A stretch of 20,259 nucleotides of DNA from Candidatus Omnitrophota bacterium (GCA_003644405.1 QNCE01000013.1:1-20259); one strand, 5' to 3'; positions 1-7,607 are shown, numbered from the stretch's first letter. A program made the numbers and translations. The notes: generated from the letters alone by a model not told the origin.

Positions 1-24
1 AATGTTGTATCGTTAAATCATTTT

Positions 25-70
25 GGACCCAACAAAGAAAAAGACTCCGACTTCGTCGGAGGTTGGGTTC
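25..70. other. GC-rich nested stem-loop in the leader region
   Basis: An inner perfect 7-bp hairpin (45-51 with 55-61, loop TTC) sits directly against an outer 9-bp stem (25-33 with 62-70, one G-T wobble), with an A-rich 11-base bulge at 34-44. The 3' side also reads GGGTTCAAATCCC (65-77), which resembles a tRNA T-arm, and the inner hairpin resembles a long variable arm. No anticodon arm, D-arm or acceptor partner can be found in the 24 bases upstream, so a tRNA call is not supported. No T-tract follows, so it is not a classical intrinsic terminator. It could be the 3' end of a structured RNA starting outside the window, a tRNA-end relic, or a leader element of the protease gene at 128. Confidence 0.4.
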
Positions 71-127
71 AAATCCCTATTCCATTGGTTGTATTTAAAA
101 TTAAAAAACTTTCAGGTTAAATAAAAG

Positions 128-1075
128 ATGAGATATAAAAAGGTCTTATATCCTCTACTTACTCTCCTCATTTTAGAGGGCATTCTTCTTCAAAATCCCT
201 CTGTAGAGAAATTTTGTCAAAAAGAGGAAATTGCAGTTAAGTTTGAAGGAAATATCTTAGAATTCTTTAATAATCCTTTACTTATCTTTACTATTTTTCT
301 GTATATTTTTTTATTCTTTTTAGGATTAGCAAATATCTTTATATTTGTAGTAAAAAAACTTAAGAAAGAGCCACTTCTGCCTCAAAAGCCTTTTGCTATG
401 GAAGTTAAAGATGAAGAAAACTGGAGGACTCTGATATTAGTTCTTTTAAATATACTTATATTGAATCTTGTGGTTATATTCTTTTTACATCCTTATCTCA
501 AAAAAGGGTTGTTTCTCTTTATAATCTACAATTTCATCTTAGAGGTTATTATCTTAACAAGTCTTCTTACGTCTCTACCGAAATATCGATTAGGAATAAA
601 AAAACAGGAATTTTACCCCAAAGAACTCATAATGATTTACTCAGCTACTTTAGTAGCATTAATCCCTGTAGTAATTTTAAGCTACCATATCGGTAATAAA
701 CTCAACCTAGAAAGTAAATTCCATCCTATAGTAACTGTTATTTTTCTTATCAAAAACAAAACTTTACTTTCCCTCCTAATATTTCAGATATTATTCTTAG
801 GACCTGTAGTTGAAGAATTATTCTTCCGAGGTTTCCTCTTCTCTTGGTTAAGAAAAAGATTCTCTTTTGGATTATCTACGTTAGTCGTTTCTTTTATATT
901 CGCAGTTCTCCATAAAAGAGTAGATAACTTTCTTCCTATAATTATATTGAGTGTAGTTTTATGCTTTATCTATGAACGCACGCAAAATATACTCAACTCT
1001 ATATTCATACATAGTCTTCATAATTTCTTAGGAGTATTACTTATCTTGAGTCTGAAGCCCTATTCATTCATATAG
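128..1075 (+). CDS. CPBP (CAAX/Abi) family intramembrane metalloprotease
   Basis: A 315-residue polytopic membrane protein. Hydrophobic segments lie near residues 7-22, 51-75, 101-120, 128-150, 170-187, 213-227, 250-262, 269-282 and 300-310. The CPBP signature is complete: EExxxR at 229-234 (GPVVEELFFRGF), a second motif with His262 (FIFAVLH) and a third HxxxN-type motif, His295 to Asn299. Members of PF02517 cleave prenylated or signal-type peptides or act in bacteriocin immunity and processing; the substrate cannot be read here. The ATG at 128 has only an A-rich upstream stretch and no convincing Shine-Dalgarno site. The 3' end overlaps the convergent M48 protease gene by 16 bp. Family assignment is firm, function open. 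Confidence 0.9.
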   Translation: MRYKKVLYPLLTLLILEGILLQNPSVEKFCQKEEIAVKFEGNILEFFNNPLLIFTIFLYIFLFFLGLANIFIFVVKKLKKEPLLPQKPFAMEVKDEENWRTLILVLLNILILNLVVIFFLHPYLKKGLFLFIIYNFILEVIILTSLLTSLPKYRLGIKKQEFYPKELIMIYSATLVALIPVVILSYHIGNKLNLESKFHPIVTVIFLIKNKTLLSLLIFQILFLGPVVEELFFRGFLFSWLRKRFSFGLSTLVVSFIFAVLHKRVDNFLPIIILSVVLCFIYERTQNILNSIFIHSLHNFLGVLLILSLKPYSFI

Positions 1076-1827
1076 TCAGAAATAGTAAGGGGAATGCCCA
1101 AAATTTCCTTGATATGTTTTACTCTTTGGGGAATAAAGGGGTGGGTTCTAAAGTAAGAAAGGGGCTGGGCTTTTTCTTTCTTGTAAGATTGATAAAGTTT
1201 CTCTAATACTTTTATGCCTGCTGAAGGGGAAAAACCTGCATTCTTGCTATACTTTACTGCTAGTTCATCTGCTTTAAACTCGTCTTCTTTAGAATACCCA
1301 CTCATAATCTGAGCCGAAGCGAAAGAAAGTCCCTGGTAAAAAGAAGCTGATTTTTCCGCAGGTAGAGAAACTAAAATTAACATCTGACAACCTAACGCCG
1401 CCTGTAACTTTTTTATACTATGACGAGCAACGATATGAGCTATCTCATGAGCAAGTACAAAGGCAACCTCGTCATCACTATCTAAAATATCTAACAACCC
1501 TTTATTTATATATACGTACCCTCCCGGGATACTAAATGCATTTTTTTCATCTTCATCTATTACATAAAAACGGTAATTAAGTTCTCTTCTGTCGCAAACT
1601 TCTACAATTTTCTCGCCTATAGTTCTTACTCTTTTAATATAGAAAGGATTTTTGGAGAGCTTAAATTCTTTTGTGATTCTACGGTGGAGATTTCTTCCTA
1701 AATTAACTTCTTTATCAGTGGAGTAAATAAATATATCTTGCTTATGGGTAGCAACATTATATTCTGTAGTAACACACCCCAAAAGTAAAGAAGAAGATAT
1801 AAAAAAAATTAGTCTATAGGAAGTCAT
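1060..1827 (-). CDS. M48 family zinc metalloprotease, lipoprotein
   Basis: 255 residues. It begins with a lipoprotein signal peptide (LLLGC, Cys18), so the mature protein should be anchored to a membrane facing the periplasm. The zinc site is HEIAH at 127-131, with the third ligand in EDEFKADELA (Glu183, Asp187). The family's C-terminal THP...R motif is at 228-235 (FRTHPFIPQRV). The layout matches the BepA/LoiP/YcaL type of periplasmic M48 proteases, which handle outer-membrane protein quality control. It lacks the TPR domain of BepA. Its start overlaps the end of pyrE by 14 bp, so it is probably translated by coupling from the pyrE message. The 3' end overlaps the convergent CPBP gene. Confidence 0.93.
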   Translation of the reverse strand: MTSYRLIFFISSSLLLGCVTTEYNVATHKQDIFIYSTDKEVNLGRNLHRRITKEFKLSKNPFYIKRVRTIGEKIVEVCDRRELNYRFYVIDEDEKNAFSIPGGYVYINKGLLDILDSDDEVAFVLAHEIAHIVARHSIKKLQAALGCQMLILVSLPAEKSASFYQGLSFASAQIMSGYSKEDEFKADELAVKYSKNAGFSPSAGIKVLEKLYQSYKKEKAQPLSYFRTHPFIPQRVKHIKEILGIPLTISDYMNE

Positions 1828-2350
1828 CTCTAGTAAATAAAGCTACGAAAGGATAACCCAAATTGGAGAAAAGTTGGTATGCACCTTCTTTCCTATCCAC
1901 GACTACAATTATCTTAACTATTTTTATATTTTCTTTCTTTAAAATCTCTATAGCTTTAAAGAGAGAGGAACCAGTAGTAGCTACATCATCTATTAAAACC
2001 ACTCTATCTTTGGAAGAAAGCGCCGCTCCTTCAATCAACTTTCTTCTTCCATGCCTTTTTGGAATCTTCCTTACTATAAATCCTTTCAATTTCTTTCCCT
2101 TTTTATAAGCTAAAAAACACACTCCTCCTATTATAGGATCTGCTCCTAAAGTAGGCCCCCCGATGGCAGTAACTTTATCATCTTTGATTAAATCCCATAT
2201 GAGATGAGAGATTAGAGATATACCCTCCCCTGTTAAGCTAACTCTTCTTACATCAATATAATAGTTACTTACCTTACCAGAAGAAAGCCTAACCCTTCTT
2301 CTAAAGAACGCTTGTTTTTTTAAAAGTCTCCATAGTTTTTTCTTTTGCAC
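1814..2350 (-). CDS. pyrE: Orotate phosphoribosyltransferase
   Basis: 178 residues, a normal length for bacterial PyrE. It makes orotidine 5'-phosphate from orotate and PRPP in de novo pyrimidine synthesis. Visible motifs are LSSGKVSNYYIDVR (22-35), the flexible catalytic loop KRHGRRKLIEG (98-108) and the PRPP-binding site VVLIDDVATTGSS (117-129). The start is a GTG at 2350; no later start keeps the conserved N-terminus (LWRLLKKQAFF). The GTG lies only 10 bases after a perfect TATAAT -10 box, so the mRNA would have a leader of only a few bases and there is no Shine-Dalgarno site. It is first in a two-gene operon with the M48 lipoprotein gene, with which it has no obvious functional link. Confidence 0.93.
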   Translation of the reverse strand: MQKKKLWRLLKKQAFFRRRVRLSSGKVSNYYIDVRRVSLTGEGISLISHLIWDLIKDDKVTAIGGPTLGADPIIGGVCFLAYKKGKKLKGFIVRKIPKRHGRRKLIEGAALSSKDRVVLIDDVATTGSSLFKAIEILKKENIKIVKIIVVVDRKEGAYQLFSNLGYPFVALFTRDDFL

Positions 2351-2360
2351 AGCAACTTAA

Positions 2361-2388
2361 ATTATACTCTTGTAATGGGTTTGGTCAA
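2361..2388 (-). promoter_or_regulatory. Sigma70-type promoter of pyrE
   Basis: On the minus strand, TTGACC (2388-2383), a 16-base spacer, then TATAAT (2366-2361). The expected start of transcription, about 2354, is only about four bases from the GTG at 2350. Confidence 0.7.
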
Positions 2389-2415
2389 ATATAAAATTGA
2401 AATTTTACAAAAAAC

Positions 2416-2443
2416 TTGCCAGTTATTTTTTTTCTGCTAAAAT
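2416..2443 (+). promoter_or_regulatory. Sigma70-type promoter of the pst operon
   Basis: TTGCCA (2416-2421), a 16-base spacer, then an extended -10, TGCTAAAAT (-10 hexamer 2438-2443). Seven bases separate the -10 from the ATG at 2451, so transcription should start at or next to the start codon. The 12-mer TGCTAAAATTTA (2435-2446) recurs exactly at the promoter of the large outer-membrane gene (19884-19873, minus strand). No clear Pho box was recognised. Confidence 0.6.
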
Positions 2444-2450
2444 TTATGAA

Positions 2451-3326
2451 ATGAAGAGGTGTCTTCTTATAATCCTTTTTCTTATTGGCTGCGCCCAGCC
2501 CCCCCAAATTCAAGAACCCTCAGGCTTCATCCAAGTAAAAGGGTCAGATACGTTAGTAAACGCTGCCCAGAAATTAGCTGAAGAGTTCATGAAAGAGTAC
2601 CCTTATATCTTTGTAGCTGTAACAGGAGGTGGTAGCGGAGTAGGTATCGCCTCCTTGATAAATAAAACTACAGATATTGCTACTGCTTCTAGGAGAATAA
2701 AAAATAAAGAAAAGGAAATCGCTAAAAAATGGAACGTAACTCCTTATGAAATTATTATTGGTTTTGATGGAGTAGCAGTAATTGTAAATAAGAAAAACCC
2801 AATTAAGAAATTAACTATCAAACAACTCCATGATATCTATACAGGAAAAATAAAAAACTGGAATCAATTAGGGGAATACAACTCTTCAATTGTTGCTCTC
2901 TCTAGAGAGGTAAGCTCAGGAACTCATATTTACTTCAAGGAAAGAGTAGTCCAGCTAGACAACAAGAAAAGCAAAGAGGAATTCTCTCCTAATGTTCTGC
3001 TACTTTCTTCTAACCAAGCTATCGTTGAGGAAGTAGCCTCAAACCCTCAAGCAATTGGTTACGTAGGGATGGGGTATCTCTCATCCCGGGTGAAAGCTTT
3101 AGCTATTAAAGATGAGGGAGATTATTTTTTACCTATCCCTCAAAATGTTATAGAAAAAAAATACCCCTTATCCAGACCGTTATTTATGTATACTGATGGA
3201 GAACCTACGGGGATAGTAAAAATATTTATTGACTTCGTATTGAGCGAAAAGGGACAAAAGCAAATTGAAGAAGTAGGATTTGTTCCTTTGAGAAGTAGAG
3301 ATGTTTTCCAAACTCCAGAAAATTAA
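2451..3326 (+). CDS. pstS: Phosphate ABC transporter substrate-binding lipoprotein
   Basis: The preferred start is the ATG at 2451, giving 291 residues. It begins MKRCLLIILFLIGC, a short lipoprotein signal peptide with Cys14. A TTG at 2397 would add 18 non-signal-like residues and lies upstream of the promoter -10. The mature protein is a PBP-fold phosphate binder: KGSDTLVNAAQKLAEEF near the N-terminus, TGGGSGVGIASL, DIATASR and SREVSSGTHIYFKE are the family's phosphate-contact segments. It captures phosphate outside the inner membrane and delivers it to PstC/PstA. It is the first gene of the operon. Its last 26 bases overlap the start of pstC in another frame. Confidence 0.93.
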   Translation: MKRCLLIILFLIGCAQPPQIQEPSGFIQVKGSDTLVNAAQKLAEEFMKEYPYIFVAVTGGGSGVGIASLINKTTDIATASRRIKNKEKEIAKKWNVTPYEIIIGFDGVAVIVNKKNPIKKLTIKQLHDIYTGKIKNWNQLGEYNSSIVALSREVSSGTHIYFKERVVQLDNKKSKEEFSPNVLLLSSNQAIVEEVASNPQAIGYVGMGYLSSRVKALAIKDEGDYFLPIPQNVIEKKYPLSRPLFMYTDGEPTGIVKIFIDFVLSEKGQKQIEEVGFVPLRSRDVFQTPEN

Positions 3327-4179
3327 AGAAAGTATATTAGAGTTCTTTATAAGAGGAAGTGGTATTTTAATTATTCTCTTTGTTGTTCTAATCTTCTTAT
3401 TTCTTCTTAAAGATTCTCTCTTCTTTTTCAAATCATATCCTTTAAAAGATTTTTTTACTCAAAAAAAATGGCTACCTATATCTGAACCACCGAGTTTTGG
3501 TATCATCCCCCTTCTTCTGGGCTCTATCTATGTAACATTCTTCGCTATTATTATCTGTGTACCTTTGGGAATGGGTTGTGCGATGTTTATTGCTGAAGTT
3601 GCCCCTTCTTTTCTAAGAAATATATTAAAGTCCTTTGTAGAAATTTTAGCTGCTATCCCCAGTGTAGTTTTGGGATTCATAGGAATAGTATGGTTAGGAC
3701 CGTTGGTAAAAAAAATTTTCTCTATCCCCACAGGGATGTGTGGCTTCACAGGAAGTCTTCTTTTAGCATTTATGGCTCTTCCCACTATCATAAGTATTTC
3801 TGAAGATGCTTTAAGAAGTGTACCCTATACTTACAAAGAAGCAGCTTTTGGATTAGGAGCAACAAAGTGGCAAACTCTTTGGCGAGTAATCTTACCTGCT
3901 GCTTCCTCAGGAATAATTGCTGCTATTATGTTGGGGATAGGTCGAGTTATTGGAGAAACCATGGTGGTAATGATGGTCACAGGAAATTCTCCTATTATTC
4001 CTTCCTCTATCTTGGAACCTCTAAGAACCCTTACAGCAACTATTGCTAGCGAAATGGGAGAAACAGTAAGAGGAGGCCTTCACTATTTTGCTCTCTTTAG
4101 TGTAGGGCTTATTCTTTTTATCATTACCTTTATAATAAACTTTTTAGCTGATTTATTTTTGCATAGAAGTAAGAAATGA
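3301..4179 (+). CDS. pstC: Phosphate ABC transporter permease PstC
   Basis: 292 residues with about six membrane helices (first at roughly 19-43, last at 262-285). The cytoplasmic EAA loop that docks on the ATPase is at 180-199 (EAAFGLGATKWQTLWRVILP). The GRVIGETMVVMMVTGN segment (214-229) is typical of PstC. It forms the inner-membrane channel with PstA. The ATG at 3301 lies inside the end of pstS; there is no later start codon before the first helix, so the 26-bp overlap appears real. The stop overlaps the pstA start by four bases (ATGA). Confidence 0.95.
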   Translation: MFSKLQKIKESILEFFIRGSGILIILFVVLIFLFLLKDSLFFFKSYPLKDFFTQKKWLPISEPPSFGIIPLLLGSIYVTFFAIIICVPLGMGCAMFIAEVAPSFLRNILKSFVEILAAIPSVVLGFIGIVWLGPLVKKIFSIPTGMCGFTGSLLLAFMALPTIISISEDALRSVPYTYKEAAFGLGATKWQTLWRVILPAASSGIIAAIMLGIGRVIGETMVVMMVTGNSPIIPSSILEPLRTLTATIASEMGETVRGGLHYFALFSVGLILFIITFIINFLADLFLHRSKK

Positions 4180-5027
4180 AATTTGATGCTAAAACTAGAG
4201 AAAAATTAGCCTTCTTTATTTTAGGAATGATTGCCTTAATAATTATTCTGCCCATAATAGGAGTAATTGCCTACATCATAAAGAATGGCGCCCCTGGCCT
4301 AAGCTGGGAGTTCTTAACTCAACCTCCTAGAAATGGAATGAAAGAAGGAGGAATATTTCCTGCTATCCTAGGTACAATCTATCTAATATTGGGAACGATG
4401 GTTTTTTCTCTTCCTCTAGGGATCCTAGCAGCTATTTATCTGGTAGAGTACGCTCGGGAAAACTGGCTTACTCGTACTATAAAGTTAGCTATAATCAATC
4501 TCTCTGGAGTACCCTCTATTGTATATGGACTATTTGGATTCGCTATGTTTGTAATTTTTTTAAAGTTTGGTACCTCTATCTTAGCAGGTTCTCTAACTTT
4601 AGCAATAATGAGCCTTCCTGTAATTATTACTGCTACTAAAGAAGCTCTGGAGGCTGTTCCTAAATCATTTCGTGAAATAAGTCTCTCTCTAGGAGCAACA
4701 AAATGGCAAACAATAAGATACTGCGTTCTCCCTTATAGTTTACCAGGAATTCTTACGGGGACAGTTTTAGCCCTAAGTAGAGCAGCAGGAGAAACTGCTC
4801 CTATACTTTTTACAGTAGCAGCTTTCTATCTCCCTAGACTCCCTCGTTCAATGTTTGACCAAGTTATGGCTCTTCCTTACCATCTTTATGTAATTTCTAC
4901 ACAAATACCCAATATGCCTCTTTCTTTAAGTTTCGCTACAGCTCTAGTTTTAATTGTGTTAGTGTTTTTAATGAACCTAGTAAGCATAATATTACGGGCT
5001 TATTTCAGAAAGAAAAAACTATGGTAG
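4176..5027 (+). CDS. pstA: Phosphate ABC transporter permease PstA
   Basis: 283 residues and about six membrane helices (first at 10-35, last at 252-274). The EAA loop is at 167-186 (EISLSLGATKWQTIRYCVLP). SRAAGETAPILFT (201-213) is the PstA equivalent of the PstC GRVIGET segment. It pairs with PstC to form the phosphate channel. It overlaps pstC by four bases and the first pstB by seven, as expected for a coupled operon. Confidence 0.95.
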   Translation: MKFDAKTREKLAFFILGMIALIIILPIIGVIAYIIKNGAPGLSWEFLTQPPRNGMKEGGIFPAILGTIYLILGTMVFSLPLGILAAIYLVEYARENWLTRTIKLAIINLSGVPSIVYGLFGFAMFVIFLKFGTSILAGSLTLAIMSLPVIITATKEALEAVPKSFREISLSLGATKWQTIRYCVLPYSLPGILTGTVLALSRAAGETAPILFTVAAFYLPRLPRSMFDQVMALPYHLYVISTQIPNMPLSLSFATALVLIVLVFLMNLVSIILRAYFRKKKLW

Positions 5028-5773
5028 AACCTCTAATAAAAATCATCAACTTAAGTGCTTACTTTGGTAACCTTTGTGTATTAAAAAATTTGAACATAGA
5101 AATTTATAAAAATGAAATCTTAGGAATTATTGGACCTGCTAACAGTGGAAAAACTACCTTCTTAAGGGCTTTAAACCGGCTAAATTATCTTCAGGCCAAC
5201 TATCATCAGAAAGGGAAAATCTTATTAGAAGGTAAAGATATAAGAGAAATAAAGGATAGCATCTTAAGAAAAAAAATTGGGATAGTATTCGCCCTCCCCC
5301 AAGTTCTCCCTATGAGTATCTATGAAAATGTTGCCTATGGTCCTAAAGTTCACGGTTTAAGAAAAAGAGAACATCTTGATTCTATAGTAGAAGAGGCTCT
5401 AAAAAAAGCCTATCTTTGGGAGGAAGTAAAGGATCGACTACATACACCCGCTAACAAATTATCTGGAGGGCAACAACAAAGATTATGTATTGCTCGGGTT
5501 TTAGCTGTAGAACCCGAAGTTATTCTTTACGATGAACCATGTTCAGGTCTTGACCCTATCTCTACAGCAAAAATAGAAGAAGCTATGAGAGTACTTCAAG
5601 AAAATTACACTCAAATTCTTGTAACAAACAATACTAAACAGGCAGCCAGAGTGACTCAACGGTGTGCTTTTTTTCTTATGGGGGAACTAATAGAAAGTAA
5701 TGCCACCTCTATCCTTTTTACTTCTCCTGAGGATAAACGTACCGATGATTACATAAGAGGCAGGTTTGGTTAA
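5021..5773 (+). CDS. pstB: Phosphate ABC transporter ATPase, first copy (degenerate Q-loop and H-loop)
   Basis: 250 residues, the usual PstB length. Walker A is GPANSGKTT (38-46), unusual in the middle but with the key GK-T intact. Walker B with the catalytic glutamate is VILYDEP (167-173, Glu172). The ABC signature LSGGQ is intact (147-151). Two key positions differ from PstB consensus: the Q-loop glutamine is Ala91 (VFALP instead of VFQ-P; codon at 5291-5293) and the H-loop histidine is Asn203 (VTNN instead of VTHN; codon at 5627-5629). An isolated homodimer should therefore hydrolyse ATP poorly. Immediately followed, with a one-base overlap, by a second pstB with the opposite defect. The pair most likely forms a heterodimer on PstC/PstA. 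Confidence 0.93.
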   Translation: MVEPLIKIINLSAYFGNLCVLKNLNIEIYKNEILGIIGPANSGKTTFLRALNRLNYLQANYHQKGKILLEGKDIREIKDSILRKKIGIVFALPQVLPMSIYENVAYGPKVHGLRKREHLDSIVEEALKKAYLWEEVKDRLHTPANKLSGGQQQRLCIARVLAVEPEVILYDEPCSGLDPISTAKIEEAMRVLQENYTQILVTNNTKQAARVTQRCAFFLMGELIESNATSILFTSPEDKRTDDYIRGRFG

Positions 5774-6537
5774 TGAACTATCCTTGTAAAATTAAAACTA
5801 TAAATTTAAATCTATTCTACGGAGAATTCCAAGCTCTTAAAAATATCAATATAAAGATCCCTCCCAAGAATATCACCGCTATTATTGGACCCTCGGGATG
5901 TGGAAAATCTACTCTTTTAAGATGTTTTAACCGCATGAATGATCTAATCGAGAGTGTAAGAACCGAAGGTAAAGTAATTATAGATAATCAAAATATCAAC
6001 CTTCCTGAAACAGACCTTATATCTTTAAGAAGAAAAGTGGGGATGGTTTTCCAAAGACCAAACGTTTTTGATCTTTCAGTATACGAAAACTTGGCCTTTG
6101 GCGTAAAGATTCATCGCTTGTATAGAAGTAAAACAAAAATATTAGAGGAAATAGAGCATGCTTTAGAAAGTGTGGGGTTATGGAAGGAATTAAAAGATAA
6201 ATTGAAAAAGAATGCAAAAAATTTAACTTTAGACCAACAACAGCGTCTTTGTATTGCAAGAGTTATAATACTAAAACCAGAGATTATACTTTTGGATGAA
6301 CCCTGTTCAAGTTTAGATCCTATTGCCACTTTAAAGATCGAAGAACTGCTATTTCAACTTAAAGAAAAATACACTATTGTTATCGTAACTCACAATATGC
6401 AACAGGCAGCAAGAATATCTCAATTTTGTGGTTTCATGCTTTTAGGGGAGCTGGTAGAATTTGACACTACAGAGAAAATATTTACTTACCCATCCGATAC
6501 TAGAACAGAAAACTATATTACTGGTAAGTTTGGCTAA
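5773..6537 (+). CDS. pstB: Phosphate ABC transporter ATPase, second copy (degenerate signature motif)
   Basis: 254 residues. Walker A is canonical (GPSGCGKST, 39-47), the Q-loop glutamine is present (Gln94, VFQRP), Walker B and catalytic glutamate are present (IILLDEP, Glu176) and the H-loop histidine is present (VTHNMQQAAR, His207). The ABC signature is lost: LTLDQ (151-155; 6223-6237) replaces LSGGQ, with both glycines and the serine changed. Because each ATP in an ABC dimer is held by the Walker side of one subunit and the signature of the other, this copy would complete one good site only with the first copy. The start ATG overlaps the previous stop (TAATG). Confidence 0.93.
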   Translation: MNYPCKIKTINLNLFYGEFQALKNINIKIPPKNITAIIGPSGCGKSTLLRCFNRMNDLIESVRTEGKVIIDNQNINLPETDLISLRRKVGMVFQRPNVFDLSVYENLAFGVKIHRLYRSKTKILEEIEHALESVGLWKELKDKLKKNAKNLTLDQQQRLCIARVIILKPEIILLDEPCSSLDPIATLKIEELLFQLKEKYTIVIVTHNMQQAARISQFCGFMLLGELVEFDTTEKIFTYPSDTRTENYITGKFG

Positions 6538-6549
6538 AAGGAGGTAAAA

Positions 6550-7221
6550 ATGGAAAGACATTTTGACGAAGAGCTAAAGGAGTTAAAGCAGAAATTAGTG
6601 GAAACATCAGAACTAGTTAAAAAAATGATAAGGAATGCTGTGGAATCGCTAAAAGAAAGAAACGAATCGCTGATCGGAAAAGTTTTTGAAGATGAAAAAA
6701 AAGTTAATATGGCTCAAATTGAGATCGATGATCATGCTTTAAAGCTCATTGCTTTAAGACAACCTGCAGCTAGTGACTTAAGATTTATAATTTCTGTAAT
6801 AAAGATAAACTCTGACCTAGAGAGAATGGCTGATTTAGCAGTAAATATTGCTGAAAGAAATAAAGAGCTTTTAAAAGAGCCTCCTCTTAAGCCTCTAATT
6901 GATGTCCCCAGAATGGCCCAAATCACTCAAGGAATGCTAGAGGACGCTATAAAAGCCTTTTTAGAGAAAGATTCGGAACTAGCCCGTGATATTTGCAAAC
7001 GTGACGATACTGTAGATAATCTAAACGACCAGATATTTAGAGAATTACTAACTTACATGCTCAGTGATCCTAAAAACATAAATCGAGCTATAAAACTGAT
7101 CTTAGTAGGAAAATATTTAGAGAGAATTGCTGATCATTCTACCAACATTGCTGAAGATGTCTATTACATCATTGAAGGTAAAGATATAAGACATCATATA
7201 GAAGAAATAGAAAGTAGTTAA
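6550..7221 (+). CDS. phoU: Phosphate transport accessory/regulatory protein PhoU
   Basis: 223 residues, all helical, with two copies of the PhoU repeat and its metal-binding E-x3-D...E signature: LERMADLAVNIAE (90-102) and LERIADHSTNIAE (190-202). PhoU damps Pst transport and signals phosphate sufficiency to a PhoR-type kinase; no phoR or phoB lies in this window. A strong Shine-Dalgarno (AAGGAGG, 6538-6544) precedes the ATG, twelve bases after pstB. The TAA at 7219-7221 overlaps the convergent Nudix gene stop, so there is no room for a private terminator. Confidence 0.95.
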   Translation: MERHFDEELKELKQKLVETSELVKKMIRNAVESLKERNESLIGKVFEDEKKVNMAQIEIDDHALKLIALRQPAASDLRFIISVIKINSDLERMADLAVNIAERNKELLKEPPLKPLIDVPRMAQITQGMLEDAIKAFLEKDSELARDICKRDDTVDNLNDQIFRELLTYMLSDPKNINRAIKLILVGKYLERIADHSTNIAEDVYYIIEGKDIRHHIEEIESS

Positions 7222-7607
7222 CTTCCCTTTAAAAAGAGAGCAATTTTTTTGTCTACAGGTGCTAAATCAAAATTATCAAGTTCATCTATATATACAATTT
7301 TAAACTCTTTACACTCTAGAGGTTGAGGATTTCCTTTAACTATTTTACTTTCAAATAAATAAACTTTTATTTGCATTTTTTCGTTTTCATCGTAGAAAGT
7401 GTTAATTAATTTATTTACCTTTATCTCTACCCCTAACTCTTCTCTAAGCTCCCTTATCAATGCCTCCTCTAAAGACTCCCCTTTTTCTACCTTCCCTCCA
7501 GGGAATTCCCATAATAGAGAGAAAGCATCATCCTTCTTCCTCTGACAGATTAAAACCTTCTTACCCTTTCTGATTAAACCTGCTACTACAGTTAAACAAG
7601 GCTTCAT
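7218..7607 (-). CDS. mutT: Nudix hydrolase, MutT / 8-oxo-dGTP diphosphatase type
   Basis: 129 residues, typical of MutT. The Nudix box Gx5Ex7REUxEExGU is complete at 38-60 (from GKVEKGE to REELGV). An upstream WEFPGGK segment (33-39) is characteristic of the MutT/NudG subgroup that cleaves oxidised or unusual dNTPs to the monophosphate, cleaning the nucleotide pool. Exact substrate cannot be told from sequence. The ATG overlaps the stop of the FAD-dehydrogenase gene (ATGA, four bases), so the two are coupled. The stop overlaps phoU tail-to-tail. Confidence 0.9.
   Translation of the reverse strand: MKPCLTVVAGLIRKGKKVLICQRKKDDAFSLLWEFPGGKVEKGESLEEALIRELREELGVEIKVNKLINTFYDENEKMQIKVYLFESKIVKGNPQPLECKEFKIVYIDELDNFDLAPVDKKIALFLKGS

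Noticed and set aside
1..88. A tRNA gene with long variable arm
   Set aside because: T-loop-like sequence and a hairpin exist, but the T-stem has a T-T mismatch, no CCA is encoded, and no anticodon, D-arm or acceptor partner can be folded.
2393..2406. AAAATTGAAATTTT dyad between the pyrE and pst promoters as an operator
   Set aside because: Pure AT-rich dyads of this size are expected by chance in this DNA; it does not match a Pho box that I know.
2397..2450. N-terminal extension of PstS from a TTG at 2397
   Set aside because: It adds a charged stretch before the lipoprotein signal and starts upstream of the likely -10. The ATG at 2451 gives a clean signal peptide.
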